Under the pieces are notes generated by a model. It was not told where the DNA came from and did no database searches. It saw nothing but the letters and a program-made list of their open reading frames with translations. 17,623 bases of DNA from Acidobacteriota bacterium (GTDB lineage: Bacteria; Acidobacteriota; Terriglobia; Terriglobales; Acidobacteriaceae). Positions 14,358-17,623 of the stretch are shown here, in pieces (positions within the stretch are counted from its first letter, which is position 1; the number at the start of each line of letters is the position of its first letter). The DNA lies in contig JAKAAZ010000059.1 of the NCBI GenBank assembly GCA_021802085.1, positions 1-17,623 on the forward strand. The letters run 5' to 3'. The position numbers and the translations under genes were made by a program.

Positions 14358-17300
14358 ATGGGCGGACTGATTCGGAAACTCATTCAATACCGTGTGATTG
14401 TCCTTGTCATTTTTGCAGCCATGCTGCTGATGGGCGGATACGCATGCACTCAACTCGATATTGAGGCCTATCCGGACCCCTCGCCGCCGCTGGTGGAAAT
14501 TATCACGCAGAACCCCGCCTGGTCCGCGGAAGAGATGGAGCAGCAGGTCACCATCCCAGTAGAAAATGCTGTCTACGGCTCTCCGCATCTGGAGCAGGTT
14601 CGCTCCATCAGCATTTTTGGGCTGAGCGATGTGAAGCTCTATTTCAGTTTTGATAGCGACTATTTCCACGATCGCGAGGAGGTCCTGTACCACCTGCAAA
14701 CCCTGACATTGCCGAACAACCTGCAACCGCAACTCTCGCCCACCTCGCCGATCGGTGAGATTTATCGCTACGTCCTCACCGGTCCCGGCTACTCCGTGAA
14801 TGAAATCAAGGCAACGCAAGACTGGCTGGTCACCAGGGAATTGAAGCAGGTTCCGGGCATCATCGATGTGACCACCTTTGGCGGAACGACACGGCAATAC
14901 CAGGTCGTCGTCGATCCAAACCTGCTGCTGGCGCATAACGTGACGCTGACCCAGGTGGTGAATGCCATCCAGAACAGCAATGCCAATGTCGGTGGCGATT
15001 ACCTGGCGTTGGGCGCGCAGAACGTCAATGTGCGTTCGCTGGGTTTGCTGAAAACCGTGGACGACATTGGGGCCATTGTTGTCGCCGAGCACAACAACGT
15101 TCCCGTGCTGGTGCGGGACGTCGCCACCCTAAGAAAAGGCTTTCAACCGCCATTGGGCCGCGTTGGACGGGACAAAAACAGCAACATTGCCGAAGGGATC
15201 GTACTGCTGCAGAAAGGAGAGCAATCCTTGCCGGCGCTGAAGGCGCTGAAAAAGAAAGTGTACAGCCTGAACCATGGCAATCTGCTGCCGCCGGGCATGC
15301 AAATCAAGCCGTATTACGACCGCACGAACCTGATTCGTATTACCACGGATACGGTGGAGCACATCATTCTGACCGGTCTGATTTTAGTCACCCTGGTGCT
15401 CGTCGTCACCATTGGGGATTTCCGTACAACGCTGCTGACGACGCTGACCATTCCGTTTTCCGTGCTCTTTGCCGTAACGCTGATGGTATTGACGAACCAC
15501 TCGGCCAACTTGATATCCATTGGAGCTATCGATTTCGGGATTCTGGTTCATGCCGCCATCATCGTATTGGAAAGTATTTATCGGAAACTCTCCAACCGTC
15601 TGGAAGGTGAATCCACCGCCGATCTGATCGTCGAGGGGATCAAACTAGGCGCGACGCCGGTCATCTTTTCGACCACCATCATTCTCACCTCGTTTCTTCC
15701 TCTTTTCACGATGGAAGGCGTGCCGGGCAAGATTTTCGCTCCCATGTCGATGACCTACGGCTTTGCCTTGATCGGGGCGTTGATTTATGCCGTGATCTTT
15801 GCTCCAGTGCTTGGATTCATCACTGCTTCCAAAGAACCAACGACGGGCAAAGAGACCTGGCTCATCCGAAACGTGCATCGCGTGTATGAGCCGTGGCTGA
15901 ACTTTGCCTTGGAGTACTCTCGCGTCGTGCTGGTTGGCGCGGTGCTGCTGATGTTGCTGACAATCTTCGCCTTTCGTTTTGTCGGCGGAGAATTTATGCC
16001 GGCGCTGGAGGAGGGCAACCTCTGGATTCGGGCCACGCTGCCCCAGGATATTTCCTTTCCCCAGGCCGTCGCCATTGCGGATTCCATGCGTGCCACGCTG
16101 GATAAGTTTCCTGAAGTCACCCAGACAGTTTCTCAGGTGGGCCGCCCGGATGACGGCACCGACGTGACCACGTTCAATAATGTCGAGATCTATACGGATC
16201 TGAAGCCGGTCAAGCAGTGGCCGGTCTATCTGCATGGCAGTAAAGACAAGCTGATTGAAGAAATGCAATCCAAGCTGGCCAAGTACCCCGGTGTCGTGCT
16301 CGGCTTCTCGCAGAATATCCAGGACAACGTGGAAGAGGCCATGTCCGGCGTCAAGGGAGAAAACTCGCTGAAGCTGTTCGGCAACGACTTCGATGCTCTC
16401 TCGACACTGTCGGAGCAAATCATCGAGGTGATGAAGTATGTTCCAGGCGTTCAGGACGCAGGTATCTTCAAGGTAGGCGGACAACCGAATCTCATCATCC
16501 AGATTGACCGGGCCAAGGCCGCCCGCTATGGCCTCGCGGCGCAGGACATCAACAATGCGATCCAGGCGGCGGTAGGCGGGACGCCGATCACGCAGATGAT
16601 CCTCGGCGACCGTCGCTTCGATTTGGTCGTGCGCTATCCTCTCGTCGACCGGGACAATCCGGACGTGATCCGTAAAATTCTGCTGCCGACTCCGGACGGC
16701 AACATGGTACCGCTGGGAGAAATCGCCGATGTCAGCATTCGCGACGGAGCCTTCGCCATTTACCGCGAAGGCGGCCGGCGGTATGTTCCCATCAAATTCA
16801 GCGTTCGCGGCCGCGATCTGTCCAGCACAATCCACGATTTGCAAGCCCGGCTGCAACAGCAAATCAAGCTGCCCCCCGGCTATGAGTACGCCTGGGCCGG
16901 CGAATTCGAAAGCCTGCAACAAGAGCTGCACCGGCTGGAGTTCATCGTTCCTGTCAGTCTGCTCATCATTCTTGGGCTCTTGTATGTTCTATTTCTGTCC
17001 GTGCGCGATGCCCTCATTGTCATGGCCGTGATTCCCTTTGGCATGATCGGCGGAATCTTCTCTCTGCTGATCACTCATACCCCGTTCAGCATTTCGGCGG
17101 CGGTTGGATTTACCTCAGTGTTGGGGTTGAATACCTTGGGCACTGTCGTGTTCCTGCGCGGCGTGCGTCACATGCAGTATGAGCTGGGCGAGGAAAGAGG
17201 GCTGCTGCAAGGCTGTCTGGTGGAGATGAGGCCGGTGGTGATGGCCTGCATGGCGGCTGGGCTGGGGCTTTTACCCGCCGCCTTGTCCAATGGCATTGGA

Positions 17301-17432
17301 GCGCAGGCGCAACAGCCGCTGGCTCGCGTTGTCGTGGGCGGCATGGTCACAACCTTGTTCGCAATTCTGTTTATTGCCCCACTGCTGGCGCGTAAGGTAC
17401 CCCAAGAGCCAAGAGACTTGAATGAATCTTAA
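14358..17432 (+). CDS. RND efflux pump, heavy-metal (CzcA/CusA) type, with TM4 Asp-to-His change
   Basis: This inner-membrane proton-driven pump of 1024 residues has the RND duplicated plan: TM1 (about 12-30), a first periplasmic loop with AYPDPSPPLVEI and WSAEEMEQQVTIPVE, TM2-7, a second loop and TM8-12. CzcA/CusA-type signatures include GAIDFG in TM4, GRPDDGTD (about 594-601), VGGQPNLIIQIDRAKAARYGL, and FSISAAVGFTSVLGLNTLG in TM10. In CzcA the TM4 charges are D402, D408 and E415; here the equivalents are D392, H398 (codon CAT 15549-15551) and E405. The normally conserved middle Asp, part of the proton relay, is therefore His. I see no evident Met-triad of copper/silver pumps, so the substrate (divalent metal or organic) is open. 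ATG 14358 is chosen over GTG 14352 because GGAG lies seven bases before it. A large hairpin follows the stop. Confidence 0.93.
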   Translation: MGGLIRKLIQYRVIVLVIFAAMLLMGGYACTQLDIEAYPDPSPPLVEIITQNPAWSAEEMEQQVTIPVENAVYGSPHLEQVRSISIFGLSDVKLYFSFDSDYFHDREEVLYHLQTLTLPNNLQPQLSPTSPIGEIYRYVLTGPGYSVNEIKATQDWLVTRELKQVPGIIDVTTFGGTTRQYQVVVDPNLLLAHNVTLTQVVNAIQNSNANVGGDYLALGAQNVNVRSLGLLKTVDDIGAIVVAEHNNVPVLVRDVATLRKGFQPPLGRVGRDKNSNIAEGIVLLQKGEQSLPALKALKKKVYSLNHGNLLPPGMQIKPYYDRTNLIRITTDTVEHIILTGLILVTLVLVVTIGDFRTTLLTTLTIPFSVLFAVTLMVLTNHSANLISIGAIDFGILVHAAIIVLESIYRKLSNRLEGESTADLIVEGIKLGATPVIFSTTIILTSFLPLFTMEGVPGKIFAPMSMTYGFALIGALIYAVIFAPVLGFITASKEPTTGKETWLIRNVHRVYEPWLNFALEYSRVVLVGAVLLMLLTIFAFRFVGGEFMPALEEGNLWIRATLPQDISFPQAVAIADSMRATLDKFPEVTQTVSQVGRPDDGTDVTTFNNVEIYTDLKPVKQWPVYLHGSKDKLIEEMQSKLAKYPGVVLGFSQNIQDNVEEAMSGVKGENSLKLFGNDFDALSTLSEQIIEVMKYVPGVQDAGIFKVGGQPNLIIQIDRAKAARYGLAAQDINNAIQAAVGGTPITQMILGDRRFDLVVRYPLVDRDNPDVIRKILLPTPDGNMVPLGEIADVSIRDGAFAIYREGGRRYVPIKFSVRGRDLSSTIHDLQARLQQQIKLPPGYEYAWAGEFESLQQELHRLEFIVPVSLLIILGLLYVLFLSVRDALIVMAVIPFGMIGGIFSLLITHTPFSISAAVGFTSVLGLNTLGTVVFLRGVRHMQYELGEERGLLQGCLVEMRPVVMACMAAGLGLLPAALSNGIGAQAQQPLARVVVGGMVTTLFAILFIAPLLARKVPQEPRDLNES

Positions 17433-17440
17433 CCAGGGGA

Positions 17441-17494
17441 AGCGAAGATCCACGCGCCGCGGGTCCGCGCGCGATCCTCGAACGGATCTTCGCT
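17441..17494 (+). terminator. Large hairpin downstream of the efflux operon
   Basis: AGCGAAGATCC (17441-17451) and GGATCTTCGCT (17484-17494) are perfect 11-bp complementary arms eight bases after the pump stop codon. A further GC-rich near-dyad sits inside (about 17453-17473). It probably ends the operon transcript, although no T-run follows. An inverted-repeat end of a mobile element is an alternative I cannot test here. Confidence 0.55.
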
Positions 17495-17541
17495 CGAAGT
17501 CTGAAGTCATAGCCAAAGATATTTGAAATTTTGAAGCCAGG

Positions 17542-17593
17542 GGTCGCCTGTCCGATGATCTTGTTATCCCGACGAGAGCAAAGGGAGGCGACC
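17542..17593 (+). promoter_or_regulatory. Inverted repeat enclosing the ribosome-binding site of the right-edge gene
   Basis: GGTCGCCT (17542-17549) is perfectly complementary to AGGCGACC (17586-17593). The right arm includes the end of the GGGAGG ribosome-binding sequence and stops one base before the ATG at 17595. If paired in RNA, it would hide the ribosome-binding site, suggesting translational control; this is inferred from the arms alone. Confidence 0.35.
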
Positions 17594-17594
17594 G

Positions 17595-17623
17595 ATGGAG
17601 AGGTTCACCAAGCTGTTTGGCAG
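17595..17623 (+). CDS. Start of an unidentified gene, cut by the right edge
   Basis: ATG 17595 lies six bases after GGGAGG (17583-17588), and nine full codons read MERFTKLFG before the window ends. The upstream frame is closed by a TGA at 17556-17558. Too little is visible to assign a function. The strong ribosome-binding site and the preceding hairpins indicate a new transcription unit. Confidence 0.5.

Noticed and set aside
15645..16931. 428-codon antisense frame within the RND pump gene
   Set aside because: Shadow frame opposite a strongly conserved membrane-pump sequence; its His/Arg/Gln-rich translation shows no domain.

Overview
The window looks like a chromosomal segment of a soil or freshwater bacterium of the Acidobacteriota (Terriglobia). 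This is an inference from gene content: a bactofilin, an RNase R with a basic tail, folD-coaE-htrA in a row, a GlcG-like protein paired with glutathione-independent formaldehyde dehydrogenase, and a regulator-free heavy-metal-type RND operon. The sequence is moderately GC-rich. No marker gene (rRNA, tRNA, ribosomal protein) is present to prove the affiliation, and no CRISPR array, rRNA or tRNA was seen.

Layout. (1) 1-1538: a convergent type II restriction-modification pair, visibly more AT-rich than the rest and probably acquired by transfer. It consists of the C-terminal part of a PD-(D/E)xK-like nuclease (+, cut by the left edge) and a beta-class DNA methyltransferase (-). The methyltransferase is frameshifted just before its AdoMet-binding FLGSGT motif by what looks like a 4-bp tandem duplication. 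(2) 1660-5671: a bactofilin (-) diverges from RNase R (+), which is followed by a small exported beta-barrel-like protein. (3) 5734-7336: a two-gene operon of a GlcG/HbpS-family protein and a zinc-dependent formaldehyde dehydrogenase. It ends at a long hairpin shared with the converging htrA gene. (4) 7433-10447 (-): folD, coaE and an HtrA-type membrane-anchored protease, probably one transcript covering one-carbon metabolism, CoA synthesis and envelope protein quality control. (5) 10448-11347: a gene-poor stretch and two small unknown genes facing each other, one a small Cys-pair (probably zinc-binding) protein. (6) 11493-17432 (+): a tripartite efflux operon of the CzcCBA/CusCBA type, headed by a small two-span membrane protein of unknown function. 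The three pump genes overlap or abut. The RND pump carries His in place of the normally conserved TM4 Asp. (7) 17441-17623: a large hairpin that probably ends the operon, then the first nine codons of another gene whose ribosome-binding site lies in an inverted repeat.

How the parts work together: the efflux operon is self-contained (outer-membrane channel, periplasmic adaptor, inner-membrane pump). No regulator is encoded nearby, but several perfect dyads sit in its leader and internal gap. I see no wholly new multi-gene defence or metabolic system. The observations most worth following are the broken methyltransferase beside an apparently intact nuclease, the Asp-to-His change in the pump's proton-relay position, and the unknown small membrane gene with overlapping leader ORF at the head of the pump operon.
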